Assembly (NCBI GenBank): GCA_900554705.1 | Contig: USIH01000056.1 | Coordinates: 1 to 12,121 of the forward strand | DNA: 12,121 nucleotides | Direction of reading: 5' to 3' | Origin: an uncultured Eubacteriales bacterium | Lineage (GTDB): Bacteria > Bacillota > Clostridia > Oscillospirales > Oscillospiraceae | In this document: piece after piece, positions 1-8,962 of the stretch | Layout: each line of letters begins with the position of its first letter | Numbering within the stretch: the first letter of the stretch is position 1 | The notes under the pieces: model-generated | What the model was told of the DNA's origin: nothing | What the model saw: the letters and a program-made list of their open reading frames with translations, nothing else | Databases searched by the model: none | Translations under genes and position numbers: made by a program

Positions 1-846
1 TGACGCCGCCCTTGGCCATGGAGGCAATGCCCTCCGGCGGGCAGACGATCAGATGCTCGGCAGAGATCGCGCCGATCTCACCGGCAAGCTGGCTGCCGCC
101 GATGGCTTCGATCTCGTCGGCGTGGATCTTGGGACGCAGGCCATACTTGAGACCGGCCTCGAGCACCTGACGGGACTCTTCGACGGTGAAGGTGTCGGCC
201 TCGCAGAACACGTCGCAGAACTTGGCGATGCCCTGCTCCTTGACCTTGGGCATCATCTCCTCGCACACAAGGCGGACGTACTCTTCGCGGTTGGACTTAT
301 ATTCCGCGGGGACAAGGTGCGCGCCCATGAAGGTCGCGATGAGGTCCATGCGGTGGTGATCGTTGAGGTCCTTGATGACCTCGAGCGCCTTGAGCTCATG
401 CTCGGTGGCAAGACCGTAGCCGCTCTTGGCCTCGACCGTGGTGGTGCCGAAGCCCATCATCTCGTCGAGCGCCTTCGCCGCCTTGGCGGTCAGCTCCTCC
501 TCGGTGGCTCCGCGCGTGGCGTTGGTGGTGGACTGGATGCCGCCGCCGGCGTTCTGAATTTCGAGGTAGGTCTTGCCGTGCAGCTTCATGCCCAGCTCGT
601 TCTGCCGCCAGCCGCCGAAGATCAGGTGCGTGTGCGCGTCGACCAGGCCCGCCGTGGCGAGCCGTCCGCCCGCGTCGAGCGTCTGCTGCGCGTCGGGCGG
701 CGTACCCTCTCCGAGCGCGGCGATCCGCTCGCCCTCAATCAGCAGCCACGCATTTTTCAGGGTGCGGATCGCACCCTGCCGCGCGCCCGCGCAGGCGCCG
801 TTTCCGACGGCGGTGGCAAGCAGGCCGATGTTTCGGATGAGCAGGC

Positions 847-850
<4 letters not shown>
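1..850 (-). CDS. hutI: Imidazolonepropionase HutI (3' end beyond window)
   Basis: Hydrolyses 4-imidazolone-5-propionate to N-formimino-L-glutamate, the third step of histidine degradation, in the cytoplasm. The first 283 codons are present; the C-terminal third, which should hold the last metal-binding Asp, lies beyond the left edge. Amidohydrolase-fold landmarks are seen in order: metal-binding DAHTH at residues 71-75, GGGIQST at 102-108, substrate-loop SGYGL at 143-147, GAH at 176-178, HADE (metal His243, catalytic-type Glu246) and SAEH (His266). The start is GTG at 850-848, whose last two bases are shared with the hutU stop (GTGA overlap). A GGGAGG ribosome binding site lies 7 nt upstream, inside hutU, so translation is probably coupled to hutU. 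The non-ATG start makes this gene easy to miss. Identity is secure from motifs and operon position. Confidence 0.96.
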
Positions 851-2862
<2,012 letters not shown>

Positions 2863-2874
2863 TCCTTTTCAAAG

Positions 2875-4440
2875 TCAGTTAAATTCCGGCACGTAGCGCT
2901 CGGCAAGCGCCAAAAGCTCGCCGGAGCGCACCATGCGTTCCACCTTTTGAATGTCCGGCCACATCTCCCGATCCTCTGCGTAGAAATCCACTTCCTGCCG
3001 GACGTGGCGGTGCAGCGCGTCGAGCACGGGGGAGAGCGACGGCCGAAGGTCGCCGACCCTGCGGCGGATATCCACCGCCTGACAGGCGGTCAGCAGCTCG
3101 TAGGCCAGCACGGAGAGGGTGTTTTGCAGGATCGTCCCCGCCTTTCGCGCGGCGGTCGTCCCCATGGAGACAAAGTCCTCCTGACCGGCGGAGGAGGGAA
3201 TGGAGTCGACGCAGGCCGGATGCGCCAGCACCTTGTTTTCCGACGCCATGGACGCGGCGGAATACTGCACGATCATAAACCCGCTGTTCACGCCGCCGTT
3301 GACGGTGAGGAAGGGCGTCAGGCCGTTGCTGAGCGTGTGGTTGACCATGCGCTCGGTGCGGCGCTCGGAGATCGAGGCAAGCTCGGCGCAGGCGATGCCC
3401 AAGAAATCAAAGGGCAGCGCCATCGGTTCGCCGTGGAAATTGCCGCCGGAGATGACCGCCTCGTCCTCTTCAAACAGCAGCGGATTGTCCGTCACCGCAT
3501 TTAGCTCGATGTCGACCTTTTCCTTGATATATTCCAGCGCGTCGCGCACCGCGCCGTGCACCTGCGGGATGCAGCGCAGCGCGTAGGCGTCCTGCACGCG
3601 CTTTCCCTGACTGCTTGCGAGCATCTCGCAGCCGTTCGTGAGCATCCGGATGTTTTTCGCGACGTGGATCTGGCCGCGCTGGCCGCGGACGGTGTGCATC
3701 CGCTCCTGAAAGGCGTCCAGCTGCGCGCCCAGCGCGCACATGGTAAGCGAGGAGATCAGGTCGGCAAGGCAGGCCGCTTGCAGCGTATCATATAGGTGGA
3801 GCGCGCCGACCGCCGTCATGGCGCAGGTGCCGTTTGTGATCCCGAGGCCTTCTTTGCCGGCAAGACTCCGGAGCACGGGGATACCGGCGCGCTCCATGGC
3901 CTGCGCGCCGCTCATTGTTTCGCCGCGATAGATCGCTTCTCCGCGCCCGAGCAGAACAAGCCCCATGTGGCTCAGCGGGGCAAGGTCGCCCGACGCGCCG
4001 AGCGAGCCTTTTTGCGGAACGACGGGCGTGACGTCGCAATTGAGCATCTGCACCAGCATCTCCACAAGGATCGGTCGAACGCCGCTGTTGCCGGCGCAGA
4101 GCGCGTTGGCGCGCAGCAGCATCATGCCGCGCACCTGCTCGCGCGCGTAAGGCTCGCCGGTCCCGACGCAGTGGCTCAGGATCAGGTTGGTCGACAGGCG
4201 GCTGCTCATCTCTTCCGGCACTGCGACCGTGGCAAAATCGCCGAAGCCGGTCGTGATCCCGTAGGCGACGCGGCGCTCCGAGGAGATCTTCTCCGCAAGC
4301 GCACGGGAGCGCGCAAGCGCCTGCTTCGCGGTTTCGGAAAGGACGACGACGGCGTCAAAGCGCGCAACGGCGACGAGCTGCGCGAGGGTCAGACTGTGGC
4401 CGTCGAGCGTGACGGTGCGGATGTTGTGGATATGTTCCAA
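2875..4440 (-). CDS. hutH: Histidine ammonia-lyase
   Basis: Removes ammonia from L-histidine to give trans-urocanate, the entry step of histidine degradation; a cytoplasmic homotetramer in the family. The 521-residue product has normal family length. The prosthetic group MIO forms from the Ala-Ser-Gly triad at residues 149-151 inside GSLGASGDLAPLSH (145-158). The catalytic Tyr is Tyr60 in YGITTGFG. Other family blocks are GNSGVRP (118-123) and the NFHG loop later on. The start is TTG at 4440-4438: an in-frame stop lies three codons upstream and no ATG or GTG follows within the conserved N-terminus. The nearest ribosome binding site, AAGGGAG, is about 11 nt away, so initiation may be weak. First gene of the hutHUI operon, read from the promoter at 4478-4506. 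Confidence 0.97.
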   Translation of the reverse strand: MEHIHNIRTVTLDGHSLTLAQLVAVARFDAVVVLSETAKQALARSRALAEKISSERRVAYGITTGFGDFATVAVPEEMSSRLSTNLILSHCVGTGEPYAREQVRGMMLLRANALCAGNSGVRPILVEMLVQMLNCDVTPVVPQKGSLGASGDLAPLSHMGLVLLGRGEAIYRGETMSGAQAMERAGIPVLRSLAGKEGLGITNGTCAMTAVGALHLYDTLQAACLADLISSLTMCALGAQLDAFQERMHTVRGQRGQIHVAKNIRMLTNGCEMLASSQGKRVQDAYALRCIPQVHGAVRDALEYIKEKVDIELNAVTDNPLLFEEDEAVISGGNFHGEPMALPFDFLGIACAELASISERRTERMVNHTLSNGLTPFLTVNGGVNSGFMIVQYSAASMASENKVLAHPACVDSIPSSAGQEDFVSMGTTAARKAGTILQNTLSVLAYELLTACQAVDIRRRVGDLRPSLSPVLDALHRHVRQEVDFYAEDREMWPDIQKVERMVRSGELLALAERYVPEFN

Positions 4441-4477
4441 GAAAGATCAGACTCCCTTCAGATTTTTTCCCAATCTC

Positions 4478-4506
4478 ATCTTAACATGAAACGGGGCATA
4501 ACTCAA
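4478..4506 (-). promoter_or_regulatory. Predicted sigma-A promoter of the hut operon
   Basis: On the minus strand, TTGAGT (4506-4501) is followed by exactly 17 bp and then TAAGAT (4483-4478), which carries a TGn extended -10 immediately upstream. Transcription would start near 4471, leaving a leader of about 30 nt before the hutH TTG. A short AGATT/AATCT inverted repeat lies in that leader. No textbook HutP-type or other known operator was recognised. Confidence 0.65.
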
Positions 4507-4522
4507 GCAGAAAAACGCCCGC

Positions 4523-4551
4523 TTGCGCCGGAGGCGATCTTGTGATACAAT
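4523..4551 (+). promoter_or_regulatory. Predicted sigma-A promoter of the acyltransferase gene
   Basis: TTGCGC (4523-4528), a 17-bp spacer and TACAAT (4546-4551) with a TGn extended -10 (4543-4545). The start of transcription would be near 4558, about 24 nt before the ATG at 4582. It lies back-to-back with the hut promoter: the two -35 boxes are only 16 bp apart (4507-4522). Confidence 0.7.
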
Positions 4552-4581
4552 ATACGGGTTATCAAAGAAAAAGGGGAAATC

Positions 4582-5850
4582 ATGCGAAAGTACTGGTTCC
4601 GGCTGGACACGGCGGCGCTGATCTTTCCGGCGATCATGCGACGAAATTGGCGTAACGTGTTCCGCCTTTCGGTCACAACAAAAGAAGAGCTCGACCCGCG
4701 GCTGTTGCAGCAGGCGGTCAACGATCTGATGCCGCGCTTCCCGTCGCTTTACGTGCGGCTGTGCGCGGGCGTGTTCTGGTACTATCTGGAGCAGAGCAAA
4801 CGGCCGCCGCAGGTGCGGGAGGATTATGCCTATCCGCTCTCCCATATGCGCGCGCACGAGCTGCATACGTGCTGCCTGCGAGTGTTTTACTACAAGAACC
4901 GTATTGCGGTGGAGTTCTTCCACGCGCTCACGGACGGCCACGGCGGCAGCGTCTACCTCAGGAGCCTGCTGGCGCGTTACCTCTACCTGCGCTTCGGCAC
5001 ACGGACGCCGCCCGATCCGGAGATTCTGACCGTGGACGAGGCGCCGTCGCCCGACGAGCTGGAGGACAGCTTTCTGAAAAACAGCGGGGACTATGCCGCC
5101 GGTCGGAGCGAAGAGACGGCCTACCGCCTGAGCGGAACGCCGGAAAAGGGCGGCTTCCGCCACCTCATCACCGGCAAGATCGAAACGCGCAGGCTTGTGG
5201 ACATGGCGCACGCCTACGACTGCACCGTAACGGCGTTTTTGGCGGCGGTGATGGCGCGTTGCATTCTGGATATACAGAGCAGAGAGCGGCCGATCCACCG
5301 GCAAAAACCGGTGAAGATCACGCTGCCGGTCGATCTGCGCAAGCTCTACGGCAGCAGGACGCTGCGCAATTTTGCGCTGACGCTCAACATCGGCGTGCAT
5401 CCGAAGTGGGGCGAGTACACCCTACAGGAGCTTTGCAGCAGTATCCGTCACCAGCTTGCGGCGGAGGCGACGCCGCAGAATATGCGTGCGCGGATCGCGG
5501 CCAACGTGCTGCCGCAGCGCAGCCTGCCGCTGCGCCTGACGCCGCGCTTCTTAAAAGACCTCGTTATGGGCTTTATCTACTGGAACAGCGGCGAGCGCAA
5601 GGGCTGCCTGAATCTGTCGAACCTTGGTGTTCTGCGCCTGCCGGAGGCGCTGGGCGCGCACGTGGAGCGCTTCGACTTCATCATCGGCGTACAGCGCAGC
5701 TATCCCAACAACTGCTCCGTCGTGTCCTACGGCGGAAATACCTACATCAACTTTATCCGAACGATCCGCGAAACGGAGCTGGAGCGCCGCTTTTTCTCCA
5801 CATTGGTGGAGCTTGGGCTTCCCGTCGCGGTCGAGAGCAATGCGAGGTGA
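4582..5850 (+). CDS. CAT/condensation-superfamily acyltransferase (alcohol acetyltransferase-like)
   Basis: A 422-residue protein with the architecture of the chloramphenicol-acetyltransferase/condensation superfamily, closest in feel to alcohol acetyltransferase and PapA-type enzymes. The catalytic signature HALTDG (HxxxDG) is at residues 114-119, with the usual hydrophobic strand before it (IAVEFF). A second family-type block, PVDLRKLYGSRTLRNF, is at 249-264, and SNLGVLRLP lies near the C-terminus. There is no signal peptide or membrane helix, so it is predicted to be cytosolic and to move an acyl group from CoA or a carrier to an alcohol or amine. The substrate cannot be read from the sequence. 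Start ATG at 4582 follows AAGGGGA by about 5 nt. It is coupled to the next gene, whose ribosome binding site overlaps this stop codon. A peptide-synthesis role is unlikely, as no adenylation or carrier domain is nearby. Confidence 0.8.
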   Translation: MRKYWFRLDTAALIFPAIMRRNWRNVFRLSVTTKEELDPRLLQQAVNDLMPRFPSLYVRLCAGVFWYYLEQSKRPPQVREDYAYPLSHMRAHELHTCCLRVFYYKNRIAVEFFHALTDGHGGSVYLRSLLARYLYLRFGTRTPPDPEILTVDEAPSPDELEDSFLKNSGDYAAGRSEETAYRLSGTPEKGGFRHLITGKIETRRLVDMAHAYDCTVTAFLAAVMARCILDIQSRERPIHRQKPVKITLPVDLRKLYGSRTLRNFALTLNIGVHPKWGEYTLQELCSSIRHQLAAEATPQNMRARIAANVLPQRSLPLRLTPRFLKDLVMGFIYWNSGERKGCLNLSNLGVLRLPEALGAHVERFDFIIGVQRSYPNNCSVVSYGGNTYINFIRTIRETELERRFFSTLVELGLPVAVESNAR

Positions 5851-5854
5851 AACC

Positions 5855-6544
5855 GTGTACTGTGTAAAATGCGGCGTGCGCCTGAACGAAGGCGTGGAGC
5901 GCTGTCCGCTCTGCGGCACGCCGGTCTGGAATCCCGATCACACGCAGCCCCATGAGCCGAGTTACCCCGCGCGCCTGCCCGCGCATCAGAGCGAGTCGCG
6001 CCTGCCGGCTGCGCTGATGCTGACGGTGCTGTGCGTCCTGGTCTGCCCGATCATTCTGCTGGTATGCTTCAAAATGTACGGCTCTCTGGCGTGGGGCGGC
6101 TACGCGCTTTTGGGCGTCGCGCTGTTTTACTGCTTGGTCGGGCTGCCGCTGTGGTTCCCCGCGCCCAACCCCGTGGTGCTGATTCCGGTGGATCATGCCG
6201 CGATCGCGGGCTTCCTGCTCTATGTGAGCTGCAAAACGGGAGGACACTGGTTTCTGTCCTTCGCGTTCCCGCTCTCGGGGCTGAGCTGCCTTGTGGCGAC
6301 GGCGATGGTCTCGCTTTTGCGCTACCTCAAGGGCGGAAGATTCTATATTTTCGGCGGTTTTTTCCTTTTCCTCGGCGGCGTTGCGATGCTGGTGGAGTTC
6401 TTTGAGCACATCACCTTCCACACCGAGATGTTCCTCTGGTCGCTTTACGTGGTCGGCGCCTGCGCGGTGTTCGGCATTCTGCTGATGCTGGCCGCGACCA
6501 TCCGGCCGCTGCGCGACTGGATCCGCCGCAGCTTCTTTATTTAG
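5855..6544 (+). CDS. Zinc-ribbon, six-helix membrane protein (DUF6320-like)
   Basis: A 229-residue protein of unknown function. It opens with a zinc ribbon, CxxC-x10-CxxC (Cys3, Cys6, Cys17, Cys20), then a Pro/His-rich linker to about residue 50. About six hydrophobic helices follow, near 51-72, 78-101, 106-126, 132-157, 163-186 and 192-216, and the protein ends in a basic tail. I recall such proteins as the DUF6320 family, commonly next to alcohol-acetyltransferase-like genes; this is memory, not a search. I chose GTG at 5855, which gives a start right at the zinc ribbon and has GAGGTGA 4-5 nt upstream, overlapping the previous gene's TGA. The in-frame ATG at 5840 would overlap the upstream gene by 11 nt and lacks a good ribosome binding site. 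It probably works with the preceding acyltransferase, perhaps placing it or its product at the membrane. Confidence 0.75.
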   Translation: MYCVKCGVRLNEGVERCPLCGTPVWNPDHTQPHEPSYPARLPAHQSESRLPAALMLTVLCVLVCPIILLVCFKMYGSLAWGGYALLGVALFYCLVGLPLWFPAPNPVVLIPVDHAAIAGFLLYVSCKTGGHWFLSFAFPLSGLSCLVATAMVSLLRYLKGGRFYIFGGFFLFLGGVAMLVEFFEHITFHTEMFLWSLYVVGACAVFGILLMLAATIRPLRDWIRRSFFI

Positions 6545-6578
6545 AAAAAAGTCTCGCCTGCCTTTGCGGCAGGCGAGA
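6545..6578 (-). terminator. Intrinsic terminator for the CapA-like gene
   Basis: A perfect 11-bp stem, TCTCGCCTGCC (6552-6562) with GGCAGGCGAGA (6568-6578), has a 5-nt loop. On the minus strand it is followed by six T (6550-6545), making a canonical terminator 6 nt after the capA-like stop codon. On the plus strand there is no T-run after the stem, so it would stop the convergent acyltransferase unit less efficiently. Confidence 0.9.
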
Positions 6579-6584
6579 ACTCAC

Positions 6585-7733
6585 TTATTGTGCGTCGGGG
6601 TCGGTGCTGCGGGACAGACGCTCCATGCCTTTTTCAAGGACGTCGTAAATGTCCTTGCTTACGCGGTCGAAGTAATTGCTTCGGTAGCGCTCGATCGCCG
6701 CCTTTACGCCGAATACGCGGTAGCGGACGGCGCTGTCCTTCCCGTAATCCGCGGTGGCGATGGGCGTATAATCCACCTGAGAGAGCATGGTGCGGCCGGT
6801 CTGCCCGTTGCGCCGGAACTCGACGTTCAGAATGAGCGAAAAATTGACCGCACCGGCCTCCGCGTCGCAGAAATCGCCCAGACCGTAGGCGATCACGACC
6901 TCTTTTTTCGCGCCGCTGACGTTGACGCTGCGCCGCTCGATGGGGCAGACCGTGTGCGAGTGAGAGCCGAGGATGACGTCCGCGCCCTCTTCGATGAGAA
7001 GGTCGGCAATGGCGCTCTGCGAGCTGCTGATCTCCGTGGCGTTCTCGCTGCCCCAGTGTACGGAAGCGACGATGATGTCGGGATCCTCCGCGCGCGCCGC
7101 GCGCATGATCTCGCGGATGGCGGAAGTGTTTATACTGCTGTATCGGTCGGTATAATCCGAGTAGAGCAGATTCACGCACCAGTCCGCGCTCTGCGGCAGG
7201 CTCATGCCGCCGACGCCCTTGGTGAAGGCGACAAAGGCGATGCGAATGCCGTTGACCTCACGGATCAGAACGGGCGCGCTTTGGCGCGCTTCGGCGGAGG
7301 CGTAGGTTCCGGCGGCGGCAATACCGGCCTCCTGCAACACGGAGATCGTGCGCTGCAAGCCCGCAAGTCCGCGCTGCACGGAGCAGGAGTTTGCCGTCTG
7401 CAAAATGTCAAAGCCCGCCTCATAGAGCGCGTTGGCGAAGGCATCGGGGTAGTTTTCTTCAGCCGCGCCATACGGCGCGCCCGCAAGCGTTCCCTCCAGA
7501 TTCCCGATCGTCAGGTCGGCGGCGCTCAGCTCGTTCGTGACTTCGGAGAACAGGGCGGTAAAGTCGGCGTTTGCGCTGCGCAGCACGGCGTCGGTGAGGA
7601 AAATATCTCCCACGGCGGACAGCCGCACCGAGCTGTCCGGCTCTGTTTCTTCCTTTTTCGGTGTCTCCTTCTTGCCGCAGCCGACGCACAGCAGCAGCGA
7701 CATTGTGAGCAAGAGCGAGAGCAGTTTGCGCAT
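6585..7733 (-). CDS. CapA-family (PGA_cap) lipoprotein with degenerate metal motif
   Basis: A 382-residue exported lipoprotein: basic start, hydrophobic segment at residues 4-17 and a lipidation Cys19 (LLCVGC, slightly off the usual lipobox). A short charged linker precedes a metallophosphatase-fold domain of the CapA/PgsA type, related to proteins of poly-gamma-glutamate capsule synthesis. Blocks seen in order are AVGDIF (40-45), NLEG (78-81), VHWGSE (225-230), GSHSHTV (256-262) and YGLGDF (283-288). The normally strict ANNHxxDxG block instead reads ANSCSVQRG (114-122), so a metal-binding Asn, His and Asp are replaced. Start ATG at 7733 has GGGAGGTGA 7 nt upstream. No capBC-type synthase lies nearby, so a capsule role is not supported here. 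It may be a wall-associated protein whose enzyme activity is altered or lost. Confidence 0.85.
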   Translation of the reverse strand: MRKLLSLLLTMSLLLCVGCGKKETPKKEETEPDSSVRLSAVGDIFLTDAVLRSANADFTALFSEVTNELSAADLTIGNLEGTLAGAPYGAAEENYPDAFANALYEAGFDILQTANSCSVQRGLAGLQRTISVLQEAGIAAAGTYASAEARQSAPVLIREVNGIRIAFVAFTKGVGGMSLPQSADWCVNLLYSDYTDRYSSINTSAIREIMRAARAEDPDIIVASVHWGSENATEISSSQSAIADLLIEEGADVILGSHSHTVCPIERRSVNVSGAKKEVVIAYGLGDFCDAEAGAVNFSLILNVEFRRNGQTGRTMLSQVDYTPIATADYGKDSAVRYRVFGVKAAIERYRSNYFDRVSKDIYDVLEKGMERLSRSTDPDAQ

Positions 7734-7760
7734 TTCGACGTCACCTCCCGAATTTCTACT

Positions 7761-7789
7761 ATTCTACAATAAAACGTGTCCGGAAACAA
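7761..7789 (-). promoter_or_regulatory. Predicted sigma-A promoter of the CapA-like gene
   Basis: On the minus strand, TTGTTT (7789-7784), a 17-bp spacer and TAGAAT (7766-7761) lie 28 nt upstream of the ATG at 7733. A plus-strand TACAAT (7765-7770) overlaps this -10 and could serve the divergent lysozyme gene, but it has no convincing -35 box. Confidence 0.6.
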
Positions 7790-7812
7790 GAGGAAAATTT
7801 GCCTTTTCCGGA
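7779..7812. repeat. Inverted repeat between capA-like and lysozyme genes
   Basis: TCCGGAAA (7779-7786) and TTTCCGGA (7805-7812) form perfect 8-bp arms separated by 18 nt. The left arm overlaps the capA-like -35 region, and the right arm ends just before the lysozyme ribosome binding site. It could be a shared operator or a leader hairpin. There is no family match, so the role is a guess. Confidence 0.4.
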
Positions 7813-7825
7813 GCAAGGAGCACGC

Positions 7826-8695
7826 ATGGGTCGATACGAAAAGAAGAAAGAACGCCGTCCACTGCGCTGGGTCATCGCTGCGGTCGTCCTTGTGGGCGCG
7901 GCCGCGCTGCTGATCGCGCTGTTTTCCAAGGCGTTTGATACGCAGCGGGGCGCGGCGGAGCCGAGCGCCCCCACAAGCCCCTACCGCGCGGAGGCGTTTT
8001 CCTTTGAAGACGGTTTCCTGCGCTACGCGGACGGACCGTATCTGGTCGGCATGGACGTCTCGGAGCATCAGGGGCAGATCGACTGGCAAAAGGTCGCGCA
8101 GGCAGGGGTGCAGTTCGTCATCCTGCGCGCGGGCTTCCGCGGCTCTACGGCGGGCGGCCTTTACGCGGACAAGCAGTTTGAAGAGAACTACGCGCAGGCA
8201 AAGGAGGCGGGATTGCAGGTCGGCGTCTACTTCTTCTCGCAGGCGCGCAGCGCGCAGGAGGCGGAAGAGGAGGCGGCGTATGTCTGCGGCCTTTTGGAGG
8301 GAAAAACGCTGGAACTGCCGGTCTATTATGACTTGGAGGCGGAAAACTCCGAACGCCTGCCGGAGCTTTCCGAGATCCCGATGACACAGTGCGCGGAGGC
8401 GTTCTGTCAGCGCGTCGAGCAGGCGGGCTATCGGGGCGGCGTCTACTTTAATCAGCACTACGGCTATCGCTATCTGGAACTGCAACGCTTGCAGAACTAT
8501 GACCTTTGGCTTGCGGAATACGGCGACGCGCCCACCTTTACCAATCGCTTCGACTGCCTGCAATACACGGCAAACGGACAGGTTGACGGGATCACGGGCG
8601 ACGTCGATCTCGACCTGCGCTTCCTGCCGGAGGAGACAGTTCCTCTAAGCACCGTGCAAGACGAAGACGCTTCCTACACGGAGCGCATTTCATAA
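7826..8695 (+). CDS. Membrane-anchored GH25 muramidase (lysozyme-like)
   Basis: A 289-residue glycoside hydrolase family 25 protein, predicted to cut the MurNAc-GlcNAc bond of peptidoglycan outside the cell. A short basic cytosolic tail (residues 1-14) leads to one membrane helix (about 15-33) without a lipobox or clear cleavage site, so it is probably a type II anchored protein. After a linker, the GH25 barrel begins at about residue 73. Asp77 is in MDVSEHQG, ILRAGFRG is at 99-106 and GVYFFSQA at 133-140. The acid pair Asp169/Glu171 is in YYDLEAEN, and the final strand is LQYTANGQVDGITGDVDLD. All expected catalytic acids are present. Start ATG at 7826 has AAGGAG 5 nt upstream; a TTG at 7799 in the same frame would put the start before that site and is rejected. 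Role in growth, division or remodelling cannot be told apart. Confidence 0.92.
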   Translation: MGRYEKKKERRPLRWVIAAVVLVGAAALLIALFSKAFDTQRGAAEPSAPTSPYRAEAFSFEDGFLRYADGPYLVGMDVSEHQGQIDWQKVAQAGVQFVILRAGFRGSTAGGLYADKQFEENYAQAKEAGLQVGVYFFSQARSAQEAEEEAAYVCGLLEGKTLELPVYYDLEAENSERLPELSEIPMTQCAEAFCQRVEQAGYRGGVYFNQHYGYRYLELQRLQNYDLWLAEYGDAPTFTNRFDCLQYTANGQVDGITGDVDLDLRFLPEETVPLSTVQDEDASYTERIS

Positions 8696-8698
8696 TAA

Positions 8699-8734
8699 GA
8701 GCAGCCTTTGTCCATGGACGAAGGCTGCTCTTTT
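8699..8734. terminator. Bidirectional terminator between lysozyme and tRNA-Leu genes
   Basis: GAGCAGCCTT (8699-8708) pairs with AAGGCTGCTC (8721-8730), extended inward by GTCC/GGAC. On the plus strand it is followed by TTTT (8731-8734), giving an intrinsic terminator for the lysozyme gene. On the minus strand the same stem is followed by TTATTAT and lies 5 nt past the tRNA CCA end, so it probably also ends the tRNA transcript. Confidence 0.85.
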
Positions 8735-8735
8735 C

Positions 8736-8822
8736 TGGTGCCGCCAGCCGGACTTGAACCGGCACGGTATCACTACCGGCAGATTTTAAGTCTGCTATGT
8801 CTACCTGTTCCATCATGGCGGC
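8736..8822 (-). tRNA. tRNA-Leu (anticodon UAA), CCA encoded
   Basis: An 87-nt type II tRNA. The acceptor arms GCCGCCA (8822-8816) and TGGCGGC pair over 7 bp, followed by discriminator A and an encoded CCA (8738-8736). The anticodon stem GCAGA/TCTGC holds loop CTTAAAA with anticodon TAA at 8788-8786, which reads the leucine codon UUA (and UUG by wobble). The long variable arm CGGTAGTGATACCG and the T-arm GCCGGTTCAAGTCCGGC are intact. The long variable arm with this anticodon identifies leucine. A strong promoter lies just upstream and a terminator just downstream, so it is a single-gene transcript. Confidence 0.97.
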
Positions 8823-8843
8823 GTGTGGCGTTCTCACTGCGCA

Positions 8844-8872
8844 ATCATAGCATACCGGCAGGGGAAAGTCAA
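8844..8872 (-). promoter_or_regulatory. Strong predicted promoter of tRNA-Leu
   Basis: On the minus strand, TTGACT (8872-8867), a 17-bp spacer and TATGAT (8849-8844) with a TGn extended -10 sit 21 bp before the mature tRNA 5' end. Near-consensus boxes fit a stable-RNA gene. Confidence 0.8.
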
Positions 8873-8903
8873 CGCAGACTTTCGGGGCACGGAATAGTTT
8901 TGC

Positions 8904-8932
8904 TTGCATAAACGGAGGCGATACGTTATAAT
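8904..8932 (+). promoter_or_regulatory. Predicted promoter of the nucleoside salvage operon
   Basis: TTGCAT (8904-8909), a 17-bp spacer and a perfect TATAAT (8927-8932). Transcription would start near 8939, about 24 nt before the tdk ATG at 8963. No clear operator is seen around it. It should drive tdk-deoD-deoB-cdd, whose gaps are too short for obvious internal promoters. Confidence 0.8.
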
Positions 8933-8962
8933 AATATGCACACCAAAAAGGAGGCGAGAGCC

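Noticed and set aside
4447..5400. Minus-strand open frame opposite the acyltransferase
   Set aside because: It is antisense to a gene with a good promoter, ribosome binding site and HxxxDG motif; the reverse frame has no family features.
7526..8563. Minus-strand open frame opposite the lysozyme gene and its upstream region
   Set aside because: It crosses a promoter region and two real genes, and shows no domain or ribosome binding site.
8936..8962. Upstream ATG extending Tdk by nine residues
   Set aside because: It lies before the predicted transcription start, and the AAGGAGG site is downstream of it; the ATG at 8963 is correctly spaced.
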